This document shows, in pieces, positions 29,274-38,975 of a DNA stretch of 64,000 nucleotides. The notes under the pieces were generated by a model, which worked only from the letters and a program-made list of their open reading frames with translations, was not told the DNA's origin and made no database searches. How positions within the stretch are numbered: the first letter of the stretch is position 1; the number at the start of each line of letters is the position of its first letter. Where the stretch lies: the NCBI RefSeq assembly GCF_913566895.1, contig NZ_CAJYCN010000003.1, forward strand, positions 186,001 through 250,000. The letters are read 5' to 3'. Source of the stretch: Listeria ilorinensis (GTDB taxonomy: Bacteria > Bacillota > Bacilli > Lactobacillales > Listeriaceae). The position numbers were made by a program, and so were the translations under genes.

Positions 29274-29330
29274 TTTTTTCCCACCCTTCAATTAATACTT
29301 GTATTTTTTTTGATTTTATGTGAAACTAGA

Positions 29331-29348
29331 TGACAAGACACCTGTAAT
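29331..29348. promoter_or_regulatory. candidate NadR/NiaR operator between nadS and nadB
   Basis: TGACAAGACACCTGTAAT lies midway in the 130-bp divergent gap. The TGTCTTG/ACAGGTGT-like elements recall sites reported for the YrxA/NiaR regulator as I remember them; the match was not computed. A shared operator would control both directions. Confidence 0.45.
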
Positions 29349-29403
29349 AACATGATAATTGTACTTGAAAATCTCGTATTTATCCATAAGAAGGTGAAGC
29401 AAT

Positions 29404-30861
29404 TTGGTAAAAGAAAAGGTAATTATCCTTGGAGCGGGTATTGCGGGAAGTCAAACTGCTCTCGAACTAGCACAGGATTACGATGTGCATATATTCACAA
29501 AATCAGATCCATTAGCTTCCAACTCTGCTTTAGCGCAAGGCGGGATTGCTGCAGCAGTTCATCCAGATGACGAACCTTTGTCGCATTACCGTGATACCTT
29601 GATCGCCGGACATTTTGAAAATAACCGTAAAGCGGTCCGTCTCTTAGTAGAAGAAGCACCACATATTATTGAAGAGCTGCATCGAGAAGGATTTATTTTT
29701 GACCAGACCTCTAAAGGAAAACTACTTTTTGGTTTGGAAGGGGCTCATTCAATGCCACGAATCCTGCATGCCGGCGGTGACCAAACGGGGCTTCTCTTAA
29801 CTCGTTTTTTACATGATCACTTCCCTGCCACTGTCCAGTTTCACCAGCATGAGATGGCCACCTCGATCTTACTGGATGAGTATGGTCATGTTGCAGGCAT
29901 CCGGACACTCACAACAAAAGACGGACACTGCCATTTTTATCACTGTGACCACTTGATCATTGCAACAGGCGGCATCGGTCAGATTTTTGGCAGCACCAGC
30001 AATGACCTTTCCATTACTGGTGATGGTATCGCAATGGCAATCCAAATTGGTGCTAGAGTGAGTGACCTCAGTGCTATTCAATTTCACCCAACGCTTTATT
30101 TTGCCAATGGACATGCAGTCGGGCTTGTGTCAGAAGCAGTTCGCGGTCAAGGAGCTGTTCTTGTCGATCAAAATGACCGCCGACTGATGGCAGAAGAACA
30201 TCCCTTAGCCGATCTTGCTCCACGTGATGTTGTTTCCAGTGTCCTGTTTCGAGCGCAAAATGCTGGCTGCACCATCTTTCTTGACATATCCGCTGTAACG
30301 GATTTTGAAACAAAATTCCCGCAAATCACAGCTATGCTTGATAAAAATCAAGAGCCCTTCCGGCTGACAAAAAAAATCCCTGTCCAGCCAGGCGCCCATT
30401 TTTTGATGGGAGGAATTTCCACAAATTTATCCGGGCAAACGAGCATTCCCGATCTATATGCCATTGGTGAAGCCGCCTCAACTGGCGTCCATGGCAGCAA
30501 TCGCTTGGCTAGTAATTCTCTTTTGGAAGCCTTTGTTTTCAGCAAGCGCGCGGCCGACCAAATCAAACGCACAAAAGTTGCGTATAAAAAAATGGCGATC
30601 ATTCCCAAAAAGACAAAAGGATTGCAAGGCACGTTACCCGAAAAAGCTGTTCTTCAGGAAAAGGTTCGTCAAGCACTTGGAATTGAGCGCTCAGAAAAAA
30701 CTTTAAACGATCTCTTGTGCTTTTTAGCAACTCATTCTTTTCTTAATTGTCAAGTAACGAACAAAGACATGCTTGAACGCCGAAATATGTGTATCTTAGC
30801 TGCTAAAATGGCAGATAATGCTCTCGTTCAATTGCAGCGTGTCGAAACTGAAATGAGGTAA
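29404..30861 (+). CDS. nadB: L-aspartate oxidase NadB
   Basis: This FAD flavoprotein oxidises L-aspartate to iminoaspartate, the first step of de novo NAD synthesis. The Rossmann FAD motif is IILGAGIAGSQTALELA (about 6-22); SNSALAQGGIAAA and FHPTLYFANG follow, as in the fumarate reductase/succinate dehydrogenase superfamily, and GEAASTGVHGSNRLASNSLLEA is the C-terminal FAD contact. The start is TTG 29404, with AAGGTG 7 nt upstream. The 485-residue length is on the short side compared with the E. coli and B. subtilis proteins (about 530), reflecting a short helical tail. Confidence 0.95.
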   Translation: MVKEKVIILGAGIAGSQTALELAQDYDVHIFTKSDPLASNSALAQGGIAAAVHPDDEPLSHYRDTLIAGHFENNRKAVRLLVEEAPHIIEELHREGFIFDQTSKGKLLFGLEGAHSMPRILHAGGDQTGLLLTRFLHDHFPATVQFHQHEMATSILLDEYGHVAGIRTLTTKDGHCHFYHCDHLIIATGGIGQIFGSTSNDLSITGDGIAMAIQIGARVSDLSAIQFHPTLYFANGHAVGLVSEAVRGQGAVLVDQNDRRLMAEEHPLADLAPRDVVSSVLFRAQNAGCTIFLDISAVTDFETKFPQITAMLDKNQEPFRLTKKIPVQPGAHFLMGGISTNLSGQTSIPDLYAIGEAASTGVHGSNRLASNSLLEAFVFSKRAADQIKRTKVAYKKMAIIPKKTKGLQGTLPEKAVLQEKVRQALGIERSEKTLNDLLCFLATHSFLNCQVTNKDMLERRNMCILAAKMADNALVQLQRVETEMR

Positions 30862-30868
30862 TCAAACC

Positions 30869-31711
30869 ATGAATTCCCTATTAGTCAAACAAAAATTAGC
30901 CGTTTTTTTAACGGAAGATATCCAACAGGAGGATCTATCTGCCAATGCAATCTTCACTGACCAACAGCAGGGAGAAGGTGTTTTTATCGCCAAGGGTAGT
31001 GGCATTTTGGCTGGAAGCGATCTGGCAGAAGAAGCCTACGATCTTTTAGGCGGGCAGGTTGCTATCACAAAAATGAAGCAGGATGGAGATGCAGTGGAGC
31101 CGCTTGATGAACTACTTGTCGTGCAGGGGCCGATCCGAACATTACTGAGTGCCGAACGGGTCATTTTAAATCTGATGCAGCGGATGAGCGGGATTGCAAC
31201 ATTGACACATCAGGCTGTAAAGGCACTCGACGATCCGGACATGCGGATCACCGACACGCGTAAAACAGCACCCGGGCTTCGAATATTCGATAAATATGCG
31301 GTAAAAATAGGCGGCGGAACCAACCATCGCTTTGGTCTCTATGATGGTATTATGCTGAAAGACAATCACATCGCTTTTGCTGGTGGAATTCAAGAAGCTG
31401 TCAGAGCCGCTCGACAAGCAGCTGGTCAAATGGTCAAAATCGAAGTGGAGATCGAAACGAAAGCGCAACTGCTCGAAGCCATTGAAGCAGAAGCCGATAT
31501 CATCATGTTTGACAATCGCACGCCAGAAGAGATCAAAAACTGGCAGCCGCTTGTCCCACAGTCTATCCAAACCGAAATCTCTGGTGGGATCACAATGGAT
31601 GACTTGCCGAGCTACCGAGGAACAGGCGCCCATTCGTTATCACTTGGTTTTTTAACACACTCTGTTCAGGCACTCGATATTAGTTTCAACTATAAGGGGG
31701 AAAAAGAATGA
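30869..31711 (+). CDS. nadC: nicotinate-nucleotide pyrophosphorylase NadC
   Basis: This enzyme joins quinolinate to phosphoribosyl pyrophosphate with loss of CO2, giving nicotinate mononucleotide. The 280-residue protein has the family motifs [25 protein letters not shown] (substrate arginine and lysine), [20 protein letters not shown] and EISGGI. It starts 7 bp after nadB and its end overlaps nadA by 4 bp. Confidence 0.96.
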   Translation: MNSLLVKQKLAVFLTEDIQQEDLSANAIFTDQQQGEGVFIAKGSGILAGSDLAEEAYDLLGGQVAITKMKQDGDAVEPLDELLVVQGPIRTLLSAERVILNLMQRMSGIATLTHQAVKALDDPDMRITDTRKTAPGLRIFDKYAVKIGGGTNHRFGLYDGIMLKDNHIAFAGGIQEAVRAARQAAGQMVKIEVEIETKAQLLEAIEAEADIIMFDNRTPEEIKNWQPLVPQSIQTEISGGITMDDLPSYRGTGAHSLSLGFLTHSVQALDISFNYKGEKE

Positions 31712-32811
31712 ATCTGCTGGAGGAAGCCGGAAAGGCGCTATTACCAGAAAGCTACAATCACCTGTCCGCAGAAGAAATGATCCACCGCATCCAAACAATC
31801 CGGCAAGAATTTGGCGAAGCCCTTTTTATTCCATGCCATCATTATCAGAAGGATGAAGTCGTGCAATTTGCTGACAGTATTGGTGATTCTCTCCAACTAG
31901 CGCAAGCAGCTGCTCAAAATAAAAAGGCCCGCTACATTGTTTTTTGCGGCGTTCATTTTATGGCAGAAACAGCCGACATGCTGACAGACGATACACAAAA
32001 AGTGCTTCTACCCGATTTGCGCGCCGGATGTTCAATGGCCGATATGGCCGATATCTACCAACTTGAGCAAGCTTGGCCTCGGCTAATGGAAAGGTTTGGC
32101 AATACGATCATGCCGATCACCTATATTAACTCAACTGCCGCTATCAAGGCTTTTGTCGGGGCACATGGTGGGACAACAGTCACAAGCAGCAATGCCAAAC
32201 AAATTGTCAAGTATGCCCTCACCCAGAAAAAGCGTATTTTCTTTCTACCAGATCAGCATCTTGGCCGCAATACTACTGCCGAACTTGGCATTCCACTCGA
32301 AGAAATGGCCGTTTGGAACCCGATCCTGCAAGAGCTTGAGGAAATAAAGACTTCTGATCAGCGCCTGCAAGTGATTCTATGGAAAGGTTATTGTTCGGTC
32401 CACCAGCATTTCACATTAAAAAATATCTCCCATATCCGTAAAAATCATCCAGCCATGCAGATTATCGTTCATCCGGAATGCAGCTATGAAGTCGTTCAGG
32501 CAGCAGACCAGTCGGGCTCTACGAAAAAAATTGTCGACACGATCGAAGCAGCACCAGCCGGTAGTGAATGGGCAATCGGTACGGAAGCTAATCTTGTTGG
32601 TCGGATCATTCAAGCCCATCCAGATAAAAAAATCGTCTCACTTAATCCATTTACCTGTCCCTGCATGACAATGAACCGGATCGATTTGCCGCACTTACTA
32701 TTTACACTTGAGAAACTTCACCAAGGCGAACTTATCCATCAAATCCACGTCGACAAACCAACAACAACAAATGCTTTAATGGCACTCGATCGCATGCTTC
32801 TACAAAGTTAA
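31708..32811 (+). CDS. nadA: quinolinate synthase NadA
   Basis: This [4Fe-4S] enzyme condenses iminoaspartate with dihydroxyacetone phosphate to quinolinate. The 367-residue long form shows the cluster-ligand cysteines in [20 protein letters not shown] and NPFTCPCM, and the substrate-binding segments PCHHYQ and [16 protein letters not shown] overlaps the nadC stop. The cluster makes a cysteine desulfurase partner (NadS, divergent) sensible. Confidence 0.96.
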   Translation: MNLLEEAGKALLPESYNHLSAEEMIHRIQTIRQEFGEALFIPCHHYQKDEVVQFADSIGDSLQLAQAAAQNKKARYIVFCGVHFMAETADMLTDDTQKVLLPDLRAGCSMADMADIYQLEQAWPRLMERFGNTIMPITYINSTAAIKAFVGAHGGTTVTSSNAKQIVKYALTQKKRIFFLPDQHLGRNTTAELGIPLEEMAVWNPILQELEEIKTSDQRLQVILWKGYCSVHQHFTLKNISHIRKNHPAMQIIVHPECSYEVVQAADQSGSTKKIVDTIEAAPAGSEWAIGTEANLVGRIIQAHPDKKIVSLNPFTCPCMTMNRIDLPHLLFTLEKLHQGELIHQIHVDKPTTTNALMALDRMLLQS

Positions 32812-32858
32812 AACGTGCAGCAAAATTTCCCACTGCTTCGGGATTTTGCTGCACGTTT
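32811..32858. terminator. bidirectional terminator between nadA and ylmH
   Basis: AAACGTGCAGCAAAAT (32811-32826) is exactly complementary to ATTTTGCTGCACGTTT (32843-32858), with TATTTT following on the + strand. The ylmH stop codon (32857-32859) lies within its right edge. Confidence 0.9.
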
Positions 32859-33633
32859 ATTTTAAAAAGCCGATTTCTAACCGGATCTTATCTTTTTTTG
32901 TTTTACCATGTCGAGCCAGGATTTTAATTCGTCCATAGCCGCGCGCTGACAGGATATCTTCTTCCTCACATTCAAAATCTGGATTTTCCACAGTTTTCCA
33001 GTTCACTTTGACAAGCCCTGCTGTAATCAACTGCTTGGCCTTTTGACGTGAAAGATTATGGGCACTGCTTAGAAGCGCATCAAGCCGCATACTAGAAACG
33101 GTCGTCCCCATTTCTTCCCATACTAGATCAACCAAAATCGCCCGATCTAAGGGTACCTCTTCCAGCATCACATGTACCTTGCCGATTTTATCCAACTGTC
33201 CAGTGACAAAATCCTTCATTTCAGCCGCCAAAAAAAGCTGCCACTCATCTCCACTATTTACAATATCACCAAATAGTTCACGCTTGAGCCCCAGCGACAT
33301 CAAAGTCCCTAGTATTTTAGGATGCGTTAATGTCGTAAATTTAACCGGATAGCGAATATGAAATAAAGTGATCTCATAATCCTGCAATTCCGGCGTATAA
33401 TAATCCGGATAGATCAGCGCTCGCTTGCGTTCTGTAACTTGACTCCCGCCGAAAAATGATACCCGAAGATTGGCATAACCACCTACAACAGTCTCCAAAA
33501 TAAAACACTGCCGCGGATCTAAAAAATATGTCAGCCTAGGTGCGTATTCATCTTCCACTTGAACAGCCAGACTAAGCATCTGATCAATAAACGGAAATTC
33601 TTCTTCCCGAAAGTGCTGATAAATTCCTTCCAT
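32857..33633 (-). CDS. ylmH: S4-domain RNA-binding protein YlmH
   Basis: This 258-residue protein carries a C-terminal S4 RNA-binding domain (MRLDALLSSAHNLSRQKAKQ, about residues 180-200, then LVKVNW) behind an N-terminal YlmH-specific domain. The gene is normally linked to sepF and ylmG beside ftsZ. B. subtilis YlmH has been linked to ribosome-associated quality control; I cannot test that here. The ribosome site GGAGAGGG precedes the ATG. Confidence 0.93.
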   Translation of the reverse strand: MEGIYQHFREEEFPFIDQMLSLAVQVEDEYAPRLTYFLDPRQCFILETVVGGYANLRVSFFGGSQVTERKRALIYPDYYTPELQDYEITLFHIRYPVKFTTLTHPKILGTLMSLGLKRELFGDIVNSGDEWQLFLAAEMKDFVTGQLDKIGKVHVMLEEVPLDRAILVDLVWEEMGTTVSSMRLDALLSSAHNLSRQKAKQLITAGLVKVNWKTVENPDFECEEEDILSARGYGRIKILARHGKTKKDKIRLEIGFLK

Positions 33634-33727
33634 GACGATTCTTCCCTCTCCTTTTATTGGTTCAATTATACCACGTTATCAGTCAATTCGTTTTCATTTT
33701 GTTTCATCTTTTTTCACCAAAAAGAAA

Positions 33728-33752
33728 AAAGCCGAACCAATTGGTCGACTTT
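33728..33752 (-). terminator. terminator-like hairpin between ylmG and ylmH
   Basis: On the minus strand AAAGTCGACCAATTGGTTCGGCTTT folds on itself (one G-T pair and small asymmetry) and is followed by TTTCTTTTT. It would reduce read-through from the ftsZ side into ylmH. Confidence 0.65.
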
Positions 33753-33759
33753 AAAGCCT

Positions 33760-34050
33760 TTAAAATAACATGGGCACGATATATGCCTGAATCAAATTCG
33801 TAAGGACAGACATTGCATATTGAAAAAGAATAAAGGCAATTAGTGATGAGATATCAAAAATGCCAATTGGCGGGATGATTTTTCGGAACGGTTCTAAAAT
33901 CGGTTCAAAGATACGTGCCAAAAATTGACCGATTTTCGATTCGCGTGCCCCAGGAAACCAACTCATCAAAAAATAAATGAACATCAGCGTCGGCAAATAG
34001 CGAATGATGAAAAGTACCACCTCTACCACTTGATAAAGAAACATTTGCAA
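33760..34050 (-). CDS. ylmG: YggT-family membrane protein YlmG
   Basis: This 96-residue protein has two hydrophobic helices (about 4-30 and 70-94) around the family loop PGARESKIGQFLARIFEPILEP, the YggT signature. It is membrane-located and genetically linked to sepF and ftsZ; its exact role in division is not established. The start at TTG 34050 (AGAGG 11 nt upstream) is not certain; ATG 34044 is an alternative. Confidence 0.88.
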   Translation of the reverse strand: MQMFLYQVVEVVLFIIRYLPTLMFIYFLMSWFPGARESKIGQFLARIFEPILEPFRKIIPPIGIFDISSLIAFILFQYAMSVLTNLIQAYIVPMLF

Positions 34051-34073
34051 ATTTCGTTCAACCTCTCTCTATG

Positions 34074-34526
34074 TTACATAAAGTCTTGTTCCTCGATCAT
34101 TTCAGAGATCGAGCCATCTACTTCAACATTATCCGGTGTACAAAGGAAAATATTATTTCCGACACGTTGAATGTCTCCACCTAAAGCATAAACAGTTCCG
34201 CTTAAAAAGTCCACAATTCGAATTGCTTGATCATGATTGATGCGCTGCAAGTTCACTACAACTGTTTTATATTCCTTCAAATAATCAGCCAGTTCCTGCG
34301 CTTCAGCGTACACACGCGGTTCAGCTAATACCATTCGGCTTGAATACTGGGCACCTTGCATGCTTACCACCTTCTGTTCCGTCTCTTTTACAGCTTGAAA
34401 GCGATTTTCTTTTTTGCTTTTCTTTGGTGCCGGCTCCGCTTTTTGTTGAACCGCTTCTTCTTCATAATACTCTTCGCCTTCTTCATCTAGAAAGAAAAAG
34501 GATTTGAACTTATTGGAAAGTCCCAT
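34074..34526 (-). CDS. sepF: cell division protein SepF
   Basis: This 150-residue protein anchors and bundles FtsZ filaments at the septum. The N-terminal amphipathic membrane-binding segment ([16 protein letters not shown]) is present, followed by an acidic/basic linker and the C-terminal SepF core ([28 protein letters not shown], about 90-117; then [10 protein letters not shown]). GGAGGTG is 7 nt from the ATG, which lies 3 bp past the ylmE stop. Confidence 0.94.
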   Translation of the reverse strand: MGLSNKFKSFFFLDEEGEEYYEEEAVQQKAEPAPKKSKKENRFQAVKETEQKVVSMQGAQYSSRMVLAEPRVYAEAQELADYLKEYKTVVVNLQRINHDQAIRIVDFLSGTVYALGGDIQRVGNNIFLCTPDNVEVDGSISEMIEEQDFM

Positions 34527-34529
34527 TTT

Positions 34530-35219
34530 TTACACCTCCACAATTTCGTCATTCACTAATGCTCGACCAACTCTGATATATGTAGCGCCTTCTTGGATCG
34601 CGATCTCGTAATCATTTGTCATTCCCATAGATAATTCCGTACAAGGAATACGGTTCAAGTCAAGAGATGCCACTCTTTGCTGCAATTCTTTCAGTTCGTG
34701 AAAAACTTGATGCAGTTCGGTTTCATCTTGTGTAAGGGGCGCCATTGTCATCAGGCCAATAATACGAATATGTTGAAACGAAGCCTGTGTTAAAAAATCC
34801 ACTGCTTCTTCTTTAGTAAAACCATGTTTGGATGCTTCTCCAGAAATATTCACTTCTAAAAAGCAGTTAATATCCCGATCAGCACGCTTTTCAATCTCAG
34901 CAGCAAGTGACGGTCTATCAAGTGAATGCAGATAATCAATAAACGGCAACACCTGGCGAACTTTACGCGTCTGCAAAGAACCAATAAAGTGCCATTTGAT
35001 GTCTTGATACGCCTTCATTGCTGCAGCTTTTTCTAAAAATACATCCACCCGATTTTCACCAAAGTCTCGTAGCCCCAGCGTATACAGTTCCTCGATTCCT
35101 GCAACATCAATTGTTTTGGTCACGGCAACAAGGCTCACCTCATCTAATTTTCGATCAGCTTTTAAACAAGCCTTTTCTATGCGACCTGTGACCTCTGCTA
35201 AGTTTTGTTGTTTTGTCAT
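34530..35219 (-). CDS. ylmE: YggS-family PLP homeostasis protein YlmE
   Basis: This single-domain PLP-binding barrel protein (229 aa from ATG 35219, which has AAGGTG 6 nt upstream) has the PLP lysine in LVAVTKTID (near 36), FGENRVDVFLEKA and WHFIGSLQTRKVR, and the phosphate loop SMGMTNDYEIAI. The family balances PLP and amino acid pools and is not an amino acid racemase. It is co-located with sepF, as in other Firmicutes. Confidence 0.93.
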   Translation of the reverse strand: MTKQQNLAEVTGRIEKACLKADRKLDEVSLVAVTKTIDVAGIEELYTLGLRDFGENRVDVFLEKAAAMKAYQDIKWHFIGSLQTRKVRQVLPFIDYLHSLDRPSLAAEIEKRADRDINCFLEVNISGEASKHGFTKEEAVDFLTQASFQHIRIIGLMTMAPLTQDETELHQVFHELKELQQRVASLDLNRIPCTELSMGMTNDYEIAIQEGATYIRVGRALVNDEIVEV

Positions 35220-35284
35220 TTGAATCACCTTACTATTTTCCCGCTCGCTATGCGTCTAAACGTTTAGCTCTGAATAGCCGTCTA

Positions 35285-35306
35285 CCCGGCCATATACATG
35301 ACCGGG
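35285..35306 (-). repeat. G+C-rich hairpin after ftsZ
   Basis: CCCGGCCATATACATGACCGGG is a near-palindrome in the 100-bp ftsZ-ylmE gap, without a T-run. It may be a weak terminator or an mRNA end-protecting stem for ftsZ. Confidence 0.45.
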
Positions 35307-35319
35307 GAGCAGGAAATTA

Positions 35320-36480
35320 TTATTTACCGCGACGGTTGCGGTTACGGATAAATGCAGGCACATCCACATCTTGTGTTCCTTGATTAACTTCGGGTTGAAC
35401 ATAATTCTCTTCTTGCGCCGGTTGTTTTGGCTCTTCATAAGCAGGTTGCTGTTGTGTCGCATAGTTTGGACGGTTCACTTGGATTTGCTGAGCCGGTCTG
35501 CGTGAAGCTGCTTGCTGTGCTTGTTTGGCTTCGTCAAAACCTGTTGCAATAACAGTTACAATCAATTCGTCTTTTAATTCATCATTGATAACAGAACCAA
35601 AAATCATGTTGACATCCGGATCCGAAGCACCTGCCACGATTTCCGCTGCTTCTTGAACTTCATACAAGCTGAGGTTCGATCCGCCTGTGATATTCATCAA
35701 GACGCCTTTTGCGCCATCGATACTCGTTTCAAGCAGTGGGGAAGAGATTGCTTTTTTCGCTGCATCAGCCGCACGGTTTTCTCCCGTTGCAATTCCGATT
35801 CCCATAAGTGCAGAACCACGATTAGTCATGATCGTTTTCACATCAGCGAAATCCAGATTAATCAGCCCTGGTACCGCAATCAAATCGGAAATCCCTTGTA
35901 CACCTTGCCGAAGTACATTATCCGCTTCACGGAAGGCCTCAAGCATTGGTGTATTTTTATCAACGATTTGAAGCAAGCGGTCATTTGGGATCACGATCAG
36001 TGTGTCGACTGCTTCTTTCATTGCTTCTGTTCCAGAAACAGCTTGTTTGGAACGTTTTGGCCCTTCAAAACCAAACGGACGCGTCACGACACCTACTGTC
36101 AAAGCGCCCATTTCTTTTGCGATCGTTGCAATCACTGGTGCTGCACCGGTTCCAGTGCCACCGCCCATTCCGGCAGTGACAAATACCATATCCGCACCCT
36201 TCAGTGCTTCTTCAATTTGTTCACGACTTTCCTCGGCTGCTTTTTTCCCAATTTCAGGAACCGCACCCGCACCTAATCCGCGTGTCAATTTTGCTCCAAT
36301 TTGAAGTTTTGTTTCAGATTTTGCAAGATTGAGTGCCTGCGCATCCGTGTTGACAGAGATAAACTCTACCCCTTGCACACCATGATCGATCATTCGGTTG
36401 ACTGCATTATTACCGCCGCCACCAACACCGATTACTTTTATTGTTGCCAAGCTTTCAGAACTTGTGTCAAATTCTAACAT
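35320..36480 (-). CDS. ftsZ: tubulin-like division protein FtsZ
   Basis: This GTPase polymerises into the Z ring. The 386-residue protein has [14 protein letters not shown] (about 17-30), the tubulin signature [10 protein letters not shown] (about 105-115), a Q/P-rich linker with repeated QQ, and the C-terminal peptide [11 protein letters not shown] that binds FtsA and SepF. GGAGG precedes the ATG, and ftsA ends 65 bp upstream. Confidence 0.98.
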   Translation of the reverse strand: MLEFDTSSESLATIKVIGVGGGGNNAVNRMIDHGVQGVEFISVNTDAQALNLAKSETKLQIGAKLTRGLGAGAVPEIGKKAAEESREQIEEALKGADMVFVTAGMGGGTGTGAAPVIATIAKEMGALTVGVVTRPFGFEGPKRSKQAVSGTEAMKEAVDTLIVIPNDRLLQIVDKNTPMLEAFREADNVLRQGVQGISDLIAVPGLINLDFADVKTIMTNRGSALMGIGIATGENRAADAAKKAISSPLLETSIDGAKGVLMNITGGSNLSLYEVQEAAEIVAGASDPDVNMIFGSVINDELKDELIVTVIATGFDEAKQAQQAASRRPAQQIQVNRPNYATQQQPAYEEPKQPAQEENYVQPEVNQGTQDVDVPAFIRNRNRRGK

Positions 36481-36545
36481 ATTAACTTCCTCCTAATTCC
36501 AGAAATTTCATCTATTGTTTATCACTCCGAGGTTTTTTCCCGGTA

Positions 36546-37832
36546 CTATTCAAAAAAGGCGCCGAAGAAATTTTTCATTTTTGTTGAAACTTTCTCTTCG
36601 TCTGATTTTTTAGGTTTAGGTTGTTTGGTCGGCTTAGATTCTCTTGGCTGCTCTTCTTCATAAGAAGTTTCTTCAGTTCGTGAACTTAAATCGCGCCCCT
36701 CAAGTTCTGCTAGCTGGCAAGCATATTGAATGAGACCAACAGCTGTTGTAAAGGAAGGATCACGGACGCCGATATAATCTGGAATAGCGAGCCGAACATG
36801 CGCATTCAAGGTTTTAGCCGCAAGATCCACGGCTCCCGGGATCGCCATTGTCCCTCCTGTCAAAACAAATCCGCCTGGCAAATGTGTAATGCCTACTCGA
36901 TTCAGATCATCCAGTACAAGGTGGAAAATTTCTTCCATTCTAGCTTCAATGATATCCGCAATCTCCAGCTGATTAAAGTGTTGCTGCGCTTCTGAACCAA
37001 TCACATTGACCGCAAAAACTTCATCCTGAGAAGCATCTTCATAGAAAGCATATCCATGTTCAAGCTTGACTTTTTCAGCTGTAGCAGTTGATGTGTTCAA
37101 GCCGAGTGAGAGATCCTTGGTAATATTGTCACCGCCAACAGGAATGACCGATGTATAAAGCAACTTGCCATTTTGGAAAGCGCTGATTGTTGTAGTTCCT
37201 GCCCCCACATTAATAAGGGCTGTCCCGAATTCCTTGTCATCTTCAGTCATTGAAATAGAAGATTCAGCGAGCGGTTGCAGTGCAATCTCTGCCACTTCAA
37301 GACCGGCACGTTCCACACAACGAAGTGTATTATGTAAAATCGTTTTGGATCCTGTAATCAGTGTGCCTTCCATTTCGAGACGTACACCAATCATACCGTG
37401 CGGATCTGTAATTCCATCAAGACCGTCCACAACATACTGATCAGGAAGTATATTGATAATTTCCCGTTCAGGACTAAGCGGCACAACTTGAGCAGCATCC
37501 ATCACATTCCAGACATCTTCATCTGTAATTTCACGATTCTCACTATTTACAGCAACAATCCCGCGGCAAGCTTCAAGTGTGACCTGATTGGAGACGATTC
37601 CGACGATGACTTGAGATATTTCCACACCCACCATACGTTCCGCTTGTGAAATGGCTTGTCGAATGGAATCAACCGTCTTGTCAATATCTATTATGATGCC
37701 TTTTTTAATCCCTTGTGATTTAACATTTCCCACACCGATAATATTGAGTCTGTCATCCGCCATTTCTGCAATGATGACTTTTACTGAAGATGTACCTATG
37801 TCTAAACTTACATAAATTTCGCTATCTCCCAC
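36546..37832 (-). CDS. ftsA: division protein FtsA
   Basis: This actin-fold protein tethers FtsZ to the membrane. It starts with GTG at 37832 (AGGAGG 9 nt upstream): YVSLDIGTSSVKVIIAEM is the phosphate-1 motif, NVGAGTTTISAF phosphate-2, and PGGFVLTGGTMAIPG the adenosine motif. A charged linker near 385-415 leads to the C-terminal amphipathic helix (KVSTKMKNFFGAFFE). The 428-residue length is normal. A promoter of its own lies upstream. Confidence 0.97.
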   Translation of the reverse strand: MGDSEIYVSLDIGTSSVKVIIAEMADDRLNIIGVGNVKSQGIKKGIIIDIDKTVDSIRQAISQAERMVGVEISQVIVGIVSNQVTLEACRGIVAVNSENREITDEDVWNVMDAAQVVPLSPEREIINILPDQYVVDGLDGITDPHGMIGVRLEMEGTLITGSKTILHNTLRCVERAGLEVAEIALQPLAESSISMTEDDKEFGTALINVGAGTTTISAFQNGKLLYTSVIPVGGDNITKDLSLGLNTSTATAEKVKLEHGYAFYEDASQDEVFAVNVIGSEAQQHFNQLEIADIIEARMEEIFHLVLDDLNRVGITHLPGGFVLTGGTMAIPGAVDLAAKTLNAHVRLAIPDYIGVRDPSFTTAVGLIQYACQLAELEGRDLSSRTEETSYEEEQPRESKPTKQPKPKKSDEEKVSTKMKNFFGAFFE

Positions 37833-37995
37833 TTATCGGCACCTCCTTTAGTCCAATTTCATTTTTTCCATATTATCTATTCTTGTTTTTATTGGCACTG
37901 TGTCCAATTCTTTGCCATCTTTTATGCAAAATGGTTATGTAAAATATCCATTTTTATTGGTGTTGAAAAAAAGGATTTGGCTTTTTCTCAACATG

Positions 37996-38024
37996 ATTAT
38001 ACAAAATCACTTATTTACAGTCTA
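37996..38024 (-). promoter_or_regulatory. promoter in the 322-bp gap upstream of ftsA
   Basis: Minus strand TAGACT (38024-38019), 17-base spacer, perfect TATAAT (38001-37996). The transcript would have a leader of about 150 nt before the ftsA GTG. The rest of the divIB-ftsA gap is A+T-rich with no gene that I can support. Confidence 0.65.
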
Positions 38025-38154
38025 CACTAACAATCCCAGTAATTAAAGCACAAAGGACAAATTTTAGTAAGTTTTTCGGAATAATTTCTTGAATTTGCAA
38101 AAATAAGAATACTTGTTCTCGTTTTTTTCAGGAGAAGCAAGGGATAAGGGGGCG

Positions 38155-38940
38155 CTATTCACTCTTTCCCTGCTTTTTTTCTTCATTTTGTTTATAATAA
38201 CTCTGAAAATAAGAACCGACTTCCATATCAATCACACCTCTTTGCCCTTCGTTAAGCTGTGCAGCAATAGATGGATAATACTGCATCTTATCTGCGAAGG
38301 AATTAATAGATGCAACGACTTGGTTACCATCATTCATATAAAGTCTGATATGTTCTGGATCAGAATCTGTTGGTTCAAGATGTATCTCCGAAATGGCGCC
38401 TTGAATGTCTTCATCAAGTTTATTCAATTGACTGACCATATCTTTTAGTACCTGTCCATTTTTAAAACCTACAAAAAGCGGTTCATTACCGATTGGAAAA
38501 CTAGTCTTCTTGTTATCAAGCATAACGCCATTTTCAAGAATATCATAGTAGCCGCCATCTTTTTCTTCATAGCCAACCGTCTTATTTTCAGTAATCGTAA
38601 TTCGATAATCATTGATGCCCGATTTTTCTACTTTTGCTTTTTTAATCAGCTCATTTTTTTCAAGCTGATCAGATACATTGCTGCTATTGATGGCAAACAC
38701 ATATTCACCCTGCTTAATCCCGCTTGCTTTTCGCACTTCATCCTCGGTGAGTTGTCGATTCCCCGAAACGTAGATCGTATCCACCTTGCTGTAAGGTGAA
38801 ATAAAGTAAAGCGTGATTAAAATCAAAATCGCGAAAAAGCCGATCAAAATGGCTAGATGACGGATCAATTTCTTTCGTCGATATTTTTTTAGTTCCGGGA
38901 TGCGCTTTTCAATGGAAACCACTTTTCGGTTTTCTGCCAT
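38155..38940 (-). CDS. divIB: division protein DivIB (FtsQ)
   Basis: This bitopic membrane protein of the septal FtsL-DivIB-DivIC complex has a basic cytoplasmic N-terminus (KKYRRKKLIRH), one TM helix (about 28-48), a POTRA domain directly after it (KVDTIYVSGNRQLTEDEVRKASG) and a beta domain plus short charged tail outside. It has 261 residues. AAAGGAGG precedes the ATG; murG ends 35 bp upstream. Confidence 0.93.
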   Translation of the reverse strand: MAENRKVVSIEKRIPELKKYRRKKLIRHLAILIGFFAILILITLYFISPYSKVDTIYVSGNRQLTEDEVRKASGIKQGEYVFAINSSNVSDQLEKNELIKKAKVEKSGINDYRITITENKTVGYEEKDGGYYDILENGVMLDNKKTSFPIGNEPLFVGFKNGQVLKDMVSQLNKLDEDIQGAISEIHLEPTDSDPEHIRLYMNDGNQVVASINSFADKMQYYPSIAAQLNEGQRGVIDMEVGSYFQSYYKQNEEKKQGKSE

Positions 38941-38975
38941 TTTATCAGACCTCCTTTCGCACGAATAGGTTTTTC

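Noticed and set aside
35256-35267. CTAAACGTTTAG perfect 12-bp palindrome between ftsZ and ylmE, LacI-operator-like
   Set aside because: Short, no LacI gene or promoter nearby, and expected by chance at this length.
35653-36276. 207-codon frame antisense to ftsZ
   Set aside because: Shadow frame over the conserved GTPase domain; no independent evidence.
38112-38170. Imperfect hairpin around the divIB stop codon as a terminator
   Set aside because: The stem has a bulge and no T-run follows on the minus strand.
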